Positions 18,727 through 26,786 of a DNA stretch of 33,653 nt are shown here, piece after piece (the stretch's first letter is position 1; each line of letters begins with the position of its first letter). Position numbers and translations under genes: made by a program. The notes beneath the pieces are model-generated. The model worked only from the letters and a program-made list of their open reading frames with translations, was not told the DNA's origin and searched no databases. The stretch is from Candidatus Aerophobota bacterium (GTDB taxonomy: Bacteria; Aerophobota; Aerophobia; Aerophobales; B3-G15), in contig JACUUP010000003.1 of the NCBI GenBank assembly GCA_014859225.1, positions 1 to 33,653 on the forward strand. The letters are read 5' to 3'.

Positions 18727-19722
18727 ATGAATTTTAACACGGTAAAAGGTCAAAATTTAAGTATAGAAAGGATTCAAGCTGATATAGAGCAAGGCAGGAT
18801 TTGTGGAGCTTATCTTTTTAGCGGTCCTCCTGGTGTGGGAAAAAAAATGGTAGCTATTTGCTTTGCTAAAGCTTTAAACTGCAAAAAAAATAACTTTAGA
18901 GGATGTGAGGAGTGTTCATCCTGTCTTAAAATGGAAAAAGATGCTCATCCCAATCTTCGTATAATTTTCCCTGAGAAAGAGTCCATTAAAATTGAGCAAA
19001 TTCGTAATTTAAAGGCAGAATCAGGATATAAAATTTATGAGGGAAAAAGGAGAGTGTGGATTATAGATGAAGCTGATAAACTGACACAGGAGGCGGCTAA
19101 TTCTTTGCTTAAGATTATGGAGGAGCCTCCCTCTGACCTTATCTTAGTTTTAATTACCCACATTCCCAGGACACTTCCTTCTACTATTATTTCAAGATGC
19201 AGGACTATTCAGTTTTCAAGATTAGCCGACCGGGAGGTAACTGAGATTCTAAGGGAAAAAAGCGTGCTATCCAATAACCTGATTTCTCTGGTCAGCCAGT
19301 TAGCCCGGGGGAGTATAAGTGAGGCTTTAAAGTTTACCCAGAGTGAAGAAATTCTGCGGGAAAGAGAGGTAATTTTTAATTTAATTAAGAAAAATAAATC
19401 CTTATCCTCTCAGGTCTTTAAACTCTCAGAAAGGTGGAGCGGGAAGCAAAGAGCAGATATTGAGACACTGCTAAATATTCTTTTATTCTTTCTTAGAGAT
19501 ATTCTAATACTCAAGGTGGATGGACAGGCTTTTATTTTTAATCGGGATAAGCTAACCGATTTACTTAATTTGAAAGATAACTACTCGTTTTCTACTCTTT
19601 ACAGGAGCATAGAGGCAGTGGAGCAAAGTAAGGTTTTCATCAAGGCTAATGTGTCAACTCAGCTTGTTCTTGAGACAACGTGGATGAAAATTCTTTATCC
19701 TGAACAGTTAACTTATCCTTAA
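18727..19722 (+). CDS. holB: DNA polymerase III subunit delta'
   Basis: AYLFSGPPGVGKKMVAICFAKALNC, zinc module CEECSSCLKM, VWIIDEADKLTQEAANSLLKIMEEPP, TIISRCRTIQF. Confidence 0.93.
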   Translation: MNFNTVKGQNLSIERIQADIEQGRICGAYLFSGPPGVGKKMVAICFAKALNCKKNNFRGCEECSSCLKMEKDAHPNLRIIFPEKESIKIEQIRNLKAESGYKIYEGKRRVWIIDEADKLTQEAANSLLKIMEEPPSDLILVLITHIPRTLPSTIISRCRTIQFSRLADREVTEILREKSVLSNNLISLVSQLARGSISEALKFTQSEEILREREVIFNLIKKNKSLSSQVFKLSERWSGKQRADIETLLNILLFFLRDILILKVDGQAFIFNRDKLTDLLNLKDNYSFSTLYRSIEAVEQSKVFIKANVSTQLVLETTWMKILYPEQLTYP

Positions 19723-20188
19723 TGTTCTGAAAACGGACCTCTCCAATCCCGGAAACTTCTTTTACTTGAGAGAGTTCCTCAAATCCTCCAATTTTTTCTC
19801 TGTAGGCTACTATTCTCCTGGCAAGTTCCGGTCCAATTCCCGGCAAATGGGTTAAATCATTTATCAAAGCTTTGTTTAAATTTAATTTGCCTTCCGGTAT
19901 ATGATAAACTGTGTTTGAGGATAAAGGAGAAGATAAATTAATACCAGAAAGATTAGCCCAGGGCAGGGTCCCTCCTGCCTCATCTATTAAATTTTTTAAA
20001 AAGGAGCCTTGCGGAACTTTGTGCCATCCTGGCTCTTTTACTGCTCCATCAACTTTTACCAGGATGAGGGTAGGAGGGTAGGGAGCTTGCGTGGGTATTC
20101 CTCCCATAAATTTTATGGCTAAACCTGCAGTTAAAGCGCAGATTAGTAAAAGAAGCACCAGCTGTTCCTCTTTCTTAAGATTCCACAT
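19646..20188 (-). CDS. ComEA-like protein: N-terminal TM, SLBB-like domain, helix-hairpin-helix DNA-binding domain
   Basis: ILVKVDGAVKEPGWHKVPQGSFLKNLIDEAGG...LNLNKALINDLTHLPGIGPELARRIVAYREKIGGFEELSQVKEVSGIGE. Start at 20188 (just after leuS stop) preferred over 20254. Confidence 0.88.
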   Translation of the reverse strand: MWNLKKEEQLVLLLLICALTAGLAIKFMGGIPTQAPYPPTLILVKVDGAVKEPGWHKVPQGSFLKNLIDEAGGTLPWANLSGINLSSPLSSNTVYHIPEGKLNLNKALINDLTHLPGIGPELARRIVAYREKIGGFEELSQVKEVSGIGEVRFQNIKDKLTVQDKEFSSTLSQEQAELTH

Positions 20189-20196
20189 TAGCCCAA

Positions 20197-22641
20197 TTAG
20201 TCTAAGACGATATTGATAAGTTTTCCCGGGATATGGACTATTTTTTTTATGCACCTACCCTGGATGTGCTTTTGAACCCTTTCTCTGTTTAAAACTTTTC
20301 TCTCCACATTTTCCTTATTTTCCCGGGTGGTGATGAAAAACCTATCTCTTAGTTTTCCATTTATCTGAACTACAAGAGTTACCTTGTCGCTTCTTAGCAG
20401 TTTTTTTCTATATTCTGGCCATCTCAAGTAACAGAGGTCTTCTTTGTAACCCATTCTTTCTGCAAGTTCCTGGGCAATATGTGGGCAGAAAGGATAAAGA
20501 AGTGTGGTAAGAACCTGAAGAGATTCCTGGAAAAGGAGACTTTCTTTTTCGGGATAAAGGTAAAGATAGTTAACAAATTCCATCAAGCAGGCTAAAGCAG
20601 TATTGAAATGGAAGCGCTCTTCAATATCCTGCGTTACCTTTTCTATGGTTTTATTGACCATTTTTTGCAGCTCTTTTTCTTTTCCCTCCCTGTTCTCGCT
20701 GTAAGTTTCCTCTAATTTTTTCTTCCAGTTGCTTGCATATTCCGTGACCAATCTCCAGACCCGCGTGAGGAATCTATTTATACCTTCCAATCCTTCTTTT
20801 TTCCATTCAAGGTCAGCCTCAGGTGGGGCAGCAAAAAGAATAAAACCCCTTAATGTATCTGCTCCATACCTGTCAATTATATCCTGAGGGTCAACCACAT
20901 TCCCTTTAGATTTAGACATCTTGGCTCCATCCTTAACTACCATTCCCTGGGTAAGAAGGCGGGTAAAAGGCTCTTTTATTTTTACAAGGCCCATATCCCT
21001 TAGAGCTTTAGTGAAAAAACGAGAATACAAAAGGTGTAGTATTGCATGCTCAATACCTCCTATGTACTGGTCAACAGGCATCCAGTAACCTGCCTCACGC
21101 GAATCAAAGGGAAAGCTATCCCCTTTTAAACTTGCGTAGCTGAAAAAATACCAGGACGAATCAACAAAGGTGTCCATAGTATCAGTCTCTCTTTTTGCTT
21201 TTTCCCCGCACACCGGACAGTGGCACTGGACAAACTCTTTTACTTTCTCAAGAGGAGAGCCTCCCTTTCCTGTAATTTTAATATTAAAGGGAAGTTCTAC
21301 CGGAAGGTCTTTCTCTGGAACAGGGAGCGTTCCACATTTTGAACAGTAAATGATAGGGATAGGAGTTCCCCAGTAGCGCTGACGGGAAATGCACCAGTCT
21401 CGTAATTTGTAGCGAACCTGGAAAGTGCCTATTTTGTTTTCTTTCATCCACTCACTCATTTCTTTCCTTGCCTTATCACTTGCCATTCCACTAAACTTTC
21501 CTGACTTAACCATTTTTCCTTCCCCCACATAGCTCTGTTCTAAATTTTCCCCATGCAAGTTTTTATCAGGGGGACAAATCACTACTCTTACTGGCAGGTT
21601 ATATTTCTTGGCAAATTCAAAGTCTCTCTCATCATGAGCTGGAACAGCCATTATAGCTCCTGTTCCGTATTCCATCAACACATAGTTTGCTATCCAGATA
21701 GGGATTTTTTCTTTATTCACAGGATTAATTGCCCAAAGATTTGTAAAGATACCTCTTTTTTCTACTTCTCCCTTAATTAACTGTTCCTGACGCATTCTTT
21801 CAATTTCAGATTTCAAAGAAGGATTTTTTTTTGCTATTTTCTCTGAAAAAGGATGGGAAGGGGAAAGCACAAGGTAGGTTGCACCAAACACCGTGTCTGG
21901 ACGTGTAGTGTACACAGGTAATTTTTCTCCATTATGAAAGATAGAAAAATCAATTTGCACCCCTTCACTTTTACCTATCCAGTTATCCTGCATTTTTTTC
22001 ACAGCAACAGGCCAGTTGTCCATATTTTTCATCTCTTTTAGGAGCTCATCAGCGTATTGGGTGATTTTAAAAAACCACTGTTTTAGACTTTTCTGAGTAA
22101 CGGGTGTTGCGCATCTGTAACATTTACCCTGTTCAACCTGCTCATTAGCAAGAACGGTAGAACAGGTTGAACACCAGTTAGCAGGTGTTTTTTTCCGATA
22201 AACAAGCCCTTTTTCGTAGAATTTCAGGAAAAACCACTGATTCCAATGGTAATAATCCTTATCACAGGTTATAACCTCTCTGTCCCAGTCGTAAGAGAAC
22301 CCCAATCTTTTAAGCTGGCGGCGAAAGGTGTCTATGTTGGAGTATGTCCAATCTTTGGGATGTATTTTTTTTTCAATTGCTGCGTTTTCTGCTGGTAGAC
22401 CAAAAGCATCAAATCCAATAGGGTGAAGAACATTAAACCCTTGCATTCTTTTATAGTGAGCAACTACATCACCTATGGTGTAGTTGCGGACATGACCTAT
22501 GTGGATACCTCCCGATGTATAGGGAAACATCTCTAACATGTAGTATTTTTCACCCTGGTAAGGATGGGAAGCAAAGGTTTTTTCTTTTTCCCAGTGTTTT
22601 TGCCATTTTTCCTCAACTATTTTCGGGTCGTAGTCTATCAT
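20197..22641 (-). CDS. leuS: Leucyl-tRNA synthetase
   Basis: MLEMFPYTSGGIHIGHVRNYTIGDVVAHYKRMQGFNVLHPIGFDAFGLPAENAA (HIGH), MVVKDGAKMSKSKGNVVDP (KMSKS). Confidence 0.98.
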   Translation of the reverse strand: MIDYDPKIVEEKWQKHWEKEKTFASHPYQGEKYYMLEMFPYTSGGIHIGHVRNYTIGDVVAHYKRMQGFNVLHPIGFDAFGLPAENAAIEKKIHPKDWTYSNIDTFRRQLKRLGFSYDWDREVITCDKDYYHWNQWFFLKFYEKGLVYRKKTPANWCSTCSTVLANEQVEQGKCYRCATPVTQKSLKQWFFKITQYADELLKEMKNMDNWPVAVKKMQDNWIGKSEGVQIDFSIFHNGEKLPVYTTRPDTVFGATYLVLSPSHPFSEKIAKKNPSLKSEIERMRQEQLIKGEVEKRGIFTNLWAINPVNKEKIPIWIANYVLMEYGTGAIMAVPAHDERDFEFAKKYNLPVRVVICPPDKNLHGENLEQSYVGEGKMVKSGKFSGMASDKARKEMSEWMKENKIGTFQVRYKLRDWCISRQRYWGTPIPIIYCSKCGTLPVPEKDLPVELPFNIKITGKGGSPLEKVKEFVQCHCPVCGEKAKRETDTMDTFVDSSWYFFSYASLKGDSFPFDSREAGYWMPVDQYIGGIEHAILHLLYSRFFTKALRDMGLVKIKEPFTRLLTQGMVVKDGAKMSKSKGNVVDPQDIIDRYGADTLRGFILFAAPPEADLEWKKEGLEGINRFLTRVWRLVTEYASNWKKKLEETYSENREGKEKELQKMVNKTIEKVTQDIEERFHFNTALACLMEFVNYLYLYPEKESLLFQESLQVLTTLLYPFCPHIAQELAERMGYKEDLCYLRWPEYRKKLLRSDKVTLVVQINGKLRDRFFITTRENKENVERKVLNRERVQKHIQGRCIKKIVHIPGKLINIVLD

Positions 22642-22659
22642 TTTTGTTTTTCATTCTCC

Positions 22660-22734
22660 TGGAGCCGGCGATAGGAATTGAACCTACAACCTGCTGATTA
22701 CGAATCAGCTGCTCTTCCTTTGAGCTACGCCGGC
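22660..22734 (-). tRNA. tRNA-Thr (anticodon CGT)
   Basis: GCCGGCG-TA-GCTC..GAGC-A-GCTGA-TTCGTAA-TCAGC-AGGTT-GTAGG-TTCAATT-CCTAT-CGCCGGC-T-CCA; complete cloverleaf with encoded CCA. Confidence 0.95.
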
Positions 22735-22753
22735 TATATTATGGGTGATACTT

Positions 22754-22781
22754 ATATTATTTAATCAAACTCTCATGTCAA
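22754..22781 (-). promoter_or_regulatory. Putative promoter for tRNA-Thr/leuS
   Basis: On -: TTGACA-16 nt-TAATAT, ending about 20 nt upstream of the tRNA 5' end. Confidence 0.5.
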
Positions 22782-22866
22782 GTAATTAAATGCGAGACTC
22801 TTTTTCATTTAAAATTTGACCGTCTTCATTTTTTTTGTAAGATAATTTCTAAAAAAGAGGGTTTCT

Positions 22867-23229
22867 ATGTTTTTCTGGAAGAAAAAAAAGAAGGAAGAAA
22901 AAAGAAAGAAAAAGGAAGAAGTTAGCGAGCAGGAAATTGAACAGATAATTGGTGAGTATATGAGTTCAACGAAAGAGATAGTGGGAAGATACCTTCCCCG
23001 AAGGATGCGCAGGACTTTGAGTAAAAATAAAGGTTGGGGGAGTTTGTCCGCATCCGAAAGAAAAGCCCAAATTAAGGAAGCTAAACAGGAAGGTTTAAGC
23101 AACTGGCTGGAACAAACTACAGAGGAGACTTTTGACGAGATTTCCTCATTTGTCTCTGAGAGCGCTTCCCTTGAGGAGGAGCTGCGGGCTAAGTTAAAAG
23201 AATTTAAGAAAAAGTGGAACATAAGGTAA
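22867..23229 (+). CDS. Highly charged 120-aa protein of unknown function
   Basis: MFFWKKKKKEEKRKKKEEVSEQEIEQIIGEYMSSTKEIVGRYLPRRMRRTL...; preceded by GAGGG SD and TTGACC-16-TAAGAT promoter-like sequence. Confidence 0.65.
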   Translation: MFFWKKKKKEEKRKKKEEVSEQEIEQIIGEYMSSTKEIVGRYLPRRMRRTLSKNKGWGSLSASERKAQIKEAKQEGLSNWLEQTTEETFDEISSFVSESASLEEELRAKLKEFKKKWNIR

Positions 23230-24160
23230 CTTTTTTCTCCACCCAGTCTATTACAACTTTTTCCAGACAGGTTTTTTGTAGGTGGTTTATCTCGGGTATG
23301 CCCGCTGGACTTGTAACATTTATCTCTACTATTTTTTCTCCTATAATGTCTAATCCGGCAAAATAAATTCCCTCTTTTATGAGACGGGAAGATAAATGCT
23401 GGCAGAGCTTTTCATCCTGAGCGGTAATTTTGGTCTGGACATACTTTGCCCCCCGATGAATATTGGCTCTGTAATCATTAGCAGGCGGGACTCTGCACAT
23501 GGCTCCAAGGGGTTTTCCTTCTAAAAGAAGTATTCTTTTGTCTCCCTCTTTTACCTGAGGTAAAAATTCCTGGGCAATCACAAATCTTTCACCTTCCTCA
23601 GTGGCTGTTTCAAGAAGGGAGTTGAGATTTATATCCTCTCCCCTTAGATAAAGGATTCCTTTTCCACTGCAGCTGTTGAGAGGTTTTACAACCATCTGTC
23701 CATCCACCTCACGCAGAAATTTTTTTAGTTGGCGTGGGTCTTTACTTACAAAACATCTGGGAGCAAATTCAGGAAAATTAAGGATGTAAAGTTTCTCGTT
23801 AGCATCTCTTATTCCCCGGGGGCTGTTAATGACCAGGGCAGGGGACGCATACTCCAGGATATAGGTTGCATAAAGATAATCAAGGTCAAAAGGAGGGTCT
23901 TTTCGGATGAATATGGCATGAAATGTATCCAGACTTAACATTTCTGGGTCATTCATAATAAATTTATCCTTTTTCCTCTCCGATATCTGGCGCACTTTAC
24001 CCCGGGCTTCATTTGCTTGAAGTTCAAGGTCTTTTATCTGCAGGTAGTATACTTTGTGTCCCCTTCCAAGACATTCCATAATTAAACAACAGCTTGTATC
24101 CTCATCAATACTGTCCAGCTTCTCAAAAGGGTCCATAATAAATGCTATGTTTAAACTCAT
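23204..24160 (-). CDS. gshB: Glutathione synthetase (ATP-grasp)
   Basis: IAFIMDPFEKLDSIDEDTS, IFIRKDPPFDLDYLYATYILEYA, VVKPLNSCSGKGI, AQEFLPQVKEGDKRILLLEG, FAGLDIIGEKIVEINVTSPAGIPEI; start 24160 with AGGGGTGAAA SD. Confidence 0.93.
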   Translation of the reverse strand: MSLNIAFIMDPFEKLDSIDEDTSCCLIMECLGRGHKVYYLQIKDLELQANEARGKVRQISERKKDKFIMNDPEMLSLDTFHAIFIRKDPPFDLDYLYATYILEYASPALVINSPRGIRDANEKLYILNFPEFAPRCFVSKDPRQLKKFLREVDGQMVVKPLNSCSGKGILYLRGEDINLNSLLETATEEGERFVIAQEFLPQVKEGDKRILLLEGKPLGAMCRVPPANDYRANIHRGAKYVQTKITAQDEKLCQHLSSRLIKEGIYFAGLDIIGEKIVEINVTSPAGIPEINHLQKTCLEKVVIDWVEKKVTLCSTFS

Positions 24161-24198
24161 TTTCACCCCTGTTAAATTTATACCAGTAAAATGGGGCG

Positions 24199-24240
24199 AG
24201 TCAAGGATGTTTGACATAAGGGTGCCGGGATGCATAATAT
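24199..24240. promoter_or_regulatory. Divergent promoters for gshB (-) and gshA (+)
   Basis: - strand TTGACT-16-TATAAA (-35 at 24204-24199); + strand TTGACA (24211)-18-TAATAT (24235). Confidence 0.5.
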
Positions 24241-24273
24241 AGTTTAACTAAATTATGAGCAAAAACAGGACAC

Positions 24274-25614
24274 ATGCAAAAGATAATTACCCATAGAAAG
24301 CAGCTTGTGGAGTATTTCTTGAACTCATCTACACCAGAGCAAATGTCAAAGATAGGAGGGGAGTTTGAAAAATTAGGTGTTTTCAAGCATTCTAAGGAAG
24401 CGATTTCCTATACAGGCAAAAAAGGAGTGGCTGCAGTTCTTTCTGGATTGAGTCAAAGATATGGATGGGAACCGATTAGAGAAGAAGGCAGTATTATTGG
24501 CCTTTTCAGGGGAACTAAAAATATAACTTTAGAGCCCGGTGGGCAGATAGAGTTAAGCGGCAGCCCTTTGGACAACGTTCATCAGGTAAAAAAAGAGGTG
24601 GAGGAGCACTTAAGAGAAATTAAATCTATTTCAGAGCCCCTGGGTATAAAGTGGCTAGGGTTGGGAATGCAGCCTGTAAGTAAACTAAAAGATATACAGT
24701 GGGTTCCCAAAAATAGATACAGGATTATGGTTCCTTATATGGAAAAACATGGAAAACTCAGTCACTATATGATGAAAAAAACTGCCTCAATTCAGGTAAA
24801 TCTGGACTATCTGGATGAGGAAGATTTTTCTACCAAGATGGGAACAGCCTTAAAGCTTGTGCCTATTATCACTGCCATTTTTGCTAATTCCCCTGTATCC
24901 GAAGGAAAATTAAATGGATTTTTAAGCAAAAGGGCTTGTATATGGAATTATACAGACCCTGCCCGCTGCCATCTAATTAATAAGCGATTTTTCTTAAAGC
25001 CACGATTCTCCTCCTATGTTGACTATGCTCTGGATGTTCCAATGTTCTTCATCCTGAGAGATGAGGGGTGGATTGAGGTTAAAAATACGACTTTTTCTAA
25101 ATATCTGAAAGAAGGATATCAAGGTTACAGGGCTACCTTGGATGACTGGGAACTTCATCTTTCCACAATATTTACAGAGGTAAGGGTTAGAAGCTATATA
25201 GAGATAAGAAATGCCGACTGTCAAAGGATGGAACTTCTCCCTGCTATTCCGGCCCTGTGGAAGGGAATATTATACAGCAAAAACTCCCTTGCTGAAGTTT
25301 TATCTTTATTAAAAGGTGTTTCGTGGGAAAATATTTGTGAGCTCTACCGTGTGGTTCCTCACCAGGGCCTGAGGACTAAAATAGAAAAAGTAAGATTGCT
25401 TGATCTTGCCAAGGAAATTTTAAAAATAGCCCGGGCTGGGTTAAAAGAACAGGAAAAGCTGAACGATAAAGGAGAAGATGAGAGTATTTACCTTGCCCAA
25501 CTTATGCAGCTTCTCATAGAGGATGAGCTTTGCCCGGCTGAGGTGATAATCAAAAACTGGAAGGGAAGCTGGCACGCCTCCATTGATAAGTTAATTGAAT
25601 ATAGCTCCTACTAA
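24274..25614 (+). CDS. gshA: Glutamate-cysteine ligase, plant/alphaproteobacterial type (GCS2 family)
   Basis: NITLEPGGQIELSGSPLDNVHQVKKEVEEHL, WLGLGMQPVSKLKDIQWVPKNRYRIMVPYM, ASIQVNLDYLDEEDF, AIFANSPVSEGKLNGFLSKRACIW. Confidence 0.92.
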   Translation: MQKIITHRKQLVEYFLNSSTPEQMSKIGGEFEKLGVFKHSKEAISYTGKKGVAAVLSGLSQRYGWEPIREEGSIIGLFRGTKNITLEPGGQIELSGSPLDNVHQVKKEVEEHLREIKSISEPLGIKWLGLGMQPVSKLKDIQWVPKNRYRIMVPYMEKHGKLSHYMMKKTASIQVNLDYLDEEDFSTKMGTALKLVPIITAIFANSPVSEGKLNGFLSKRACIWNYTDPARCHLINKRFFLKPRFSSYVDYALDVPMFFILRDEGWIEVKNTTFSKYLKEGYQGYRATLDDWELHLSTIFTEVRVRSYIEIRNADCQRMELLPAIPALWKGILYSKNSLAEVLSLLKGVSWENICELYRVVPHQGLRTKIEKVRLLDLAKEILKIARAGLKEQEKLNDKGEDESIYLAQLMQLLIEDELCPAEVIIKNWKGSWHASIDKLIEYSSY

Positions 25615-25645
25615 CATTTCTTTCTTGATAAAGGGTGCACCTATA

Positions 25646-25672
25646 GTAGGACAGGCAAGATACCTATCCTAC
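25646..25672 (+). repeat. Palindromic dispersed repeat unit 2a (GTAGGACAGGC-AAGAT-ACCTATCCTAC)
   Basis: 11-5-11 unit; near-perfect self-palindrome. Confidence 0.75.
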
Positions 25673-25691
25673 CAGGGGTGGACAACGTAGC

Positions 25692-25718
25692 GTAGGATAG
25701 GTGTCTTGCGAATCCTTG
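25692..25718 (+). repeat. Palindromic dispersed repeat unit 2b (GTAGGATAGGT-GTCTT-GCGAATCCTTG)
   Basis: Inverted partner of unit 2a: GCAAGATACCTATCCTAC (25655-25672) pairs with GTAGGATAGGTGTCTTGC (25692-25709) with one mismatch. Confidence 0.7.
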
Positions 25719-25760
25719 CCATGTATCCACCTTATGCTAAAATTAAAGGAAAAGTTCAAA

Positions 25761-26786
25761 ATGCAAAAAGAAAACAAAGTGAAAGTATCGGTAATTGGAG
25801 CGACTGGATATACGGGGGTGGAGCTTGTGAGGCTTTTGCTCAAGCATCCTGGAGTTGAAATAGATACTTTGACCTCAGAGAGCTTTGCCGGTAAAAAGAT
25901 ATCCGAGGTTTACCCCCAGGTTAAATGCGACATAGTGTGTGAGTCTCTGAATATTGATAAAATCAGCTCCCCCCTTGTTTTTACCGCTCTTCCCCATGGA
26001 AAATCAGCTAAGGTAGTGGGGAAATTATTTGACCGGGGGGTTAAAATAGTTGATTTTTCTGCCGATTTTCGTCTACATGATGCCGGGGTTTATCAAAGCT
26101 GGTATGGAATTTCTCATGCAAGAGAGGACCTTTTATCAGAAGCGGTGTATGGTCTTCCTGAAATTTACCGCGAGAAGATAAAGCAGGCTTTACTTGTGGC
26201 AAATCCCGGGTGTTACCCCACCTCAATTATTCTTGCCCTTGCTCCTTTGCTTAAGAATAAATTAATTAAGAGAGAAGGATTGGTTGCCGATTCAAAATCC
26301 GGGGTAAGTGGAGCAGGTAGGACTCCTACATTAGAAACTCATTTTCCCGAGGTGAGTGAGAATATTAATGCTTACAATGTGGCAGGTCATCGCCATCTTC
26401 CCGAGATAGAACAGGAACTTACCAAAATTGCAAATGAGAACGTGACGCTCACTTTTGTTCCTCATCTTATTCCTGCAAATCGGGGCATTCTTTCCACCTG
26501 CTATGTGGACCTTGTAAAAAAAATGAGCACAGAAGAGGTGCTGGATATTTACACGAAATTTTACGGAAAAGAGCCATTTGTTGAAGTTCTCCCTCCAGGT
26601 TTTTTCCCTCATACCAGGGAAGTTATCTGGTCCAATAGATGCAGGATTGGTCTTTATGTTGATAGGAGGGATGATAAAGTAGTGGTAATCTCGGCAATTG
26701 ATAATTTGGTTAAAGGAGCATCAGGGCAGGCTATCCAGAATATGAATCTTATGTGCGGATTTGACGAGGATTTGGGCCTTGAGTGA
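25761..26786 (+). CDS. argC: N-acetyl-gamma-glutamyl-phosphate reductase
   Basis: VKVSVIGATGYTGVELVRLLLKHPGV, VANPGCYPTSIILALAPLL (active Cys), SKSGVSGAGRTP, NAYNVAGHRHLPEIEQEL; ATG at 25761 preferred because track start 25701 lies inside a repeat. Confidence 0.96.
   Translation: MQKENKVKVSVIGATGYTGVELVRLLLKHPGVEIDTLTSESFAGKKISEVYPQVKCDIVCESLNIDKISSPLVFTALPHGKSAKVVGKLFDRGVKIVDFSADFRLHDAGVYQSWYGISHAREDLLSEAVYGLPEIYREKIKQALLVANPGCYPTSIILALAPLLKNKLIKREGLVADSKSGVSGAGRTPTLETHFPEVSENINAYNVAGHRHLPEIEQELTKIANENVTLTFVPHLIPANRGILSTCYVDLVKKMSTEEVLDIYTKFYGKEPFVEVLPPGFFPHTREVIWSNRCRIGLYVDRRDDKVVVISAIDNLVKGASGQAIQNMNLMCGFDEDLGLE

Noticed and set aside
20189-20254. N-terminal extension of the comEA-like ORF overlapping leuS
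   Set aside because: ATG at 20188 lies right after the leuS stop and directly precedes the membrane anchor; the upstream segment is the leuS C-terminus in another frame
22642-22866. T-box leader upstream of leuS
   Set aside because: The space is occupied by tRNA-Thr and its promoter; no T-box motif or antiterminator is visible
25701-25760. N-terminal extension of argC (GTG start in the ORF track)
   Set aside because: The extension is encoded by repeat unit 2b and has no SD; ATG 25761 with AAAGGAAAA upstream fits the family N-terminus
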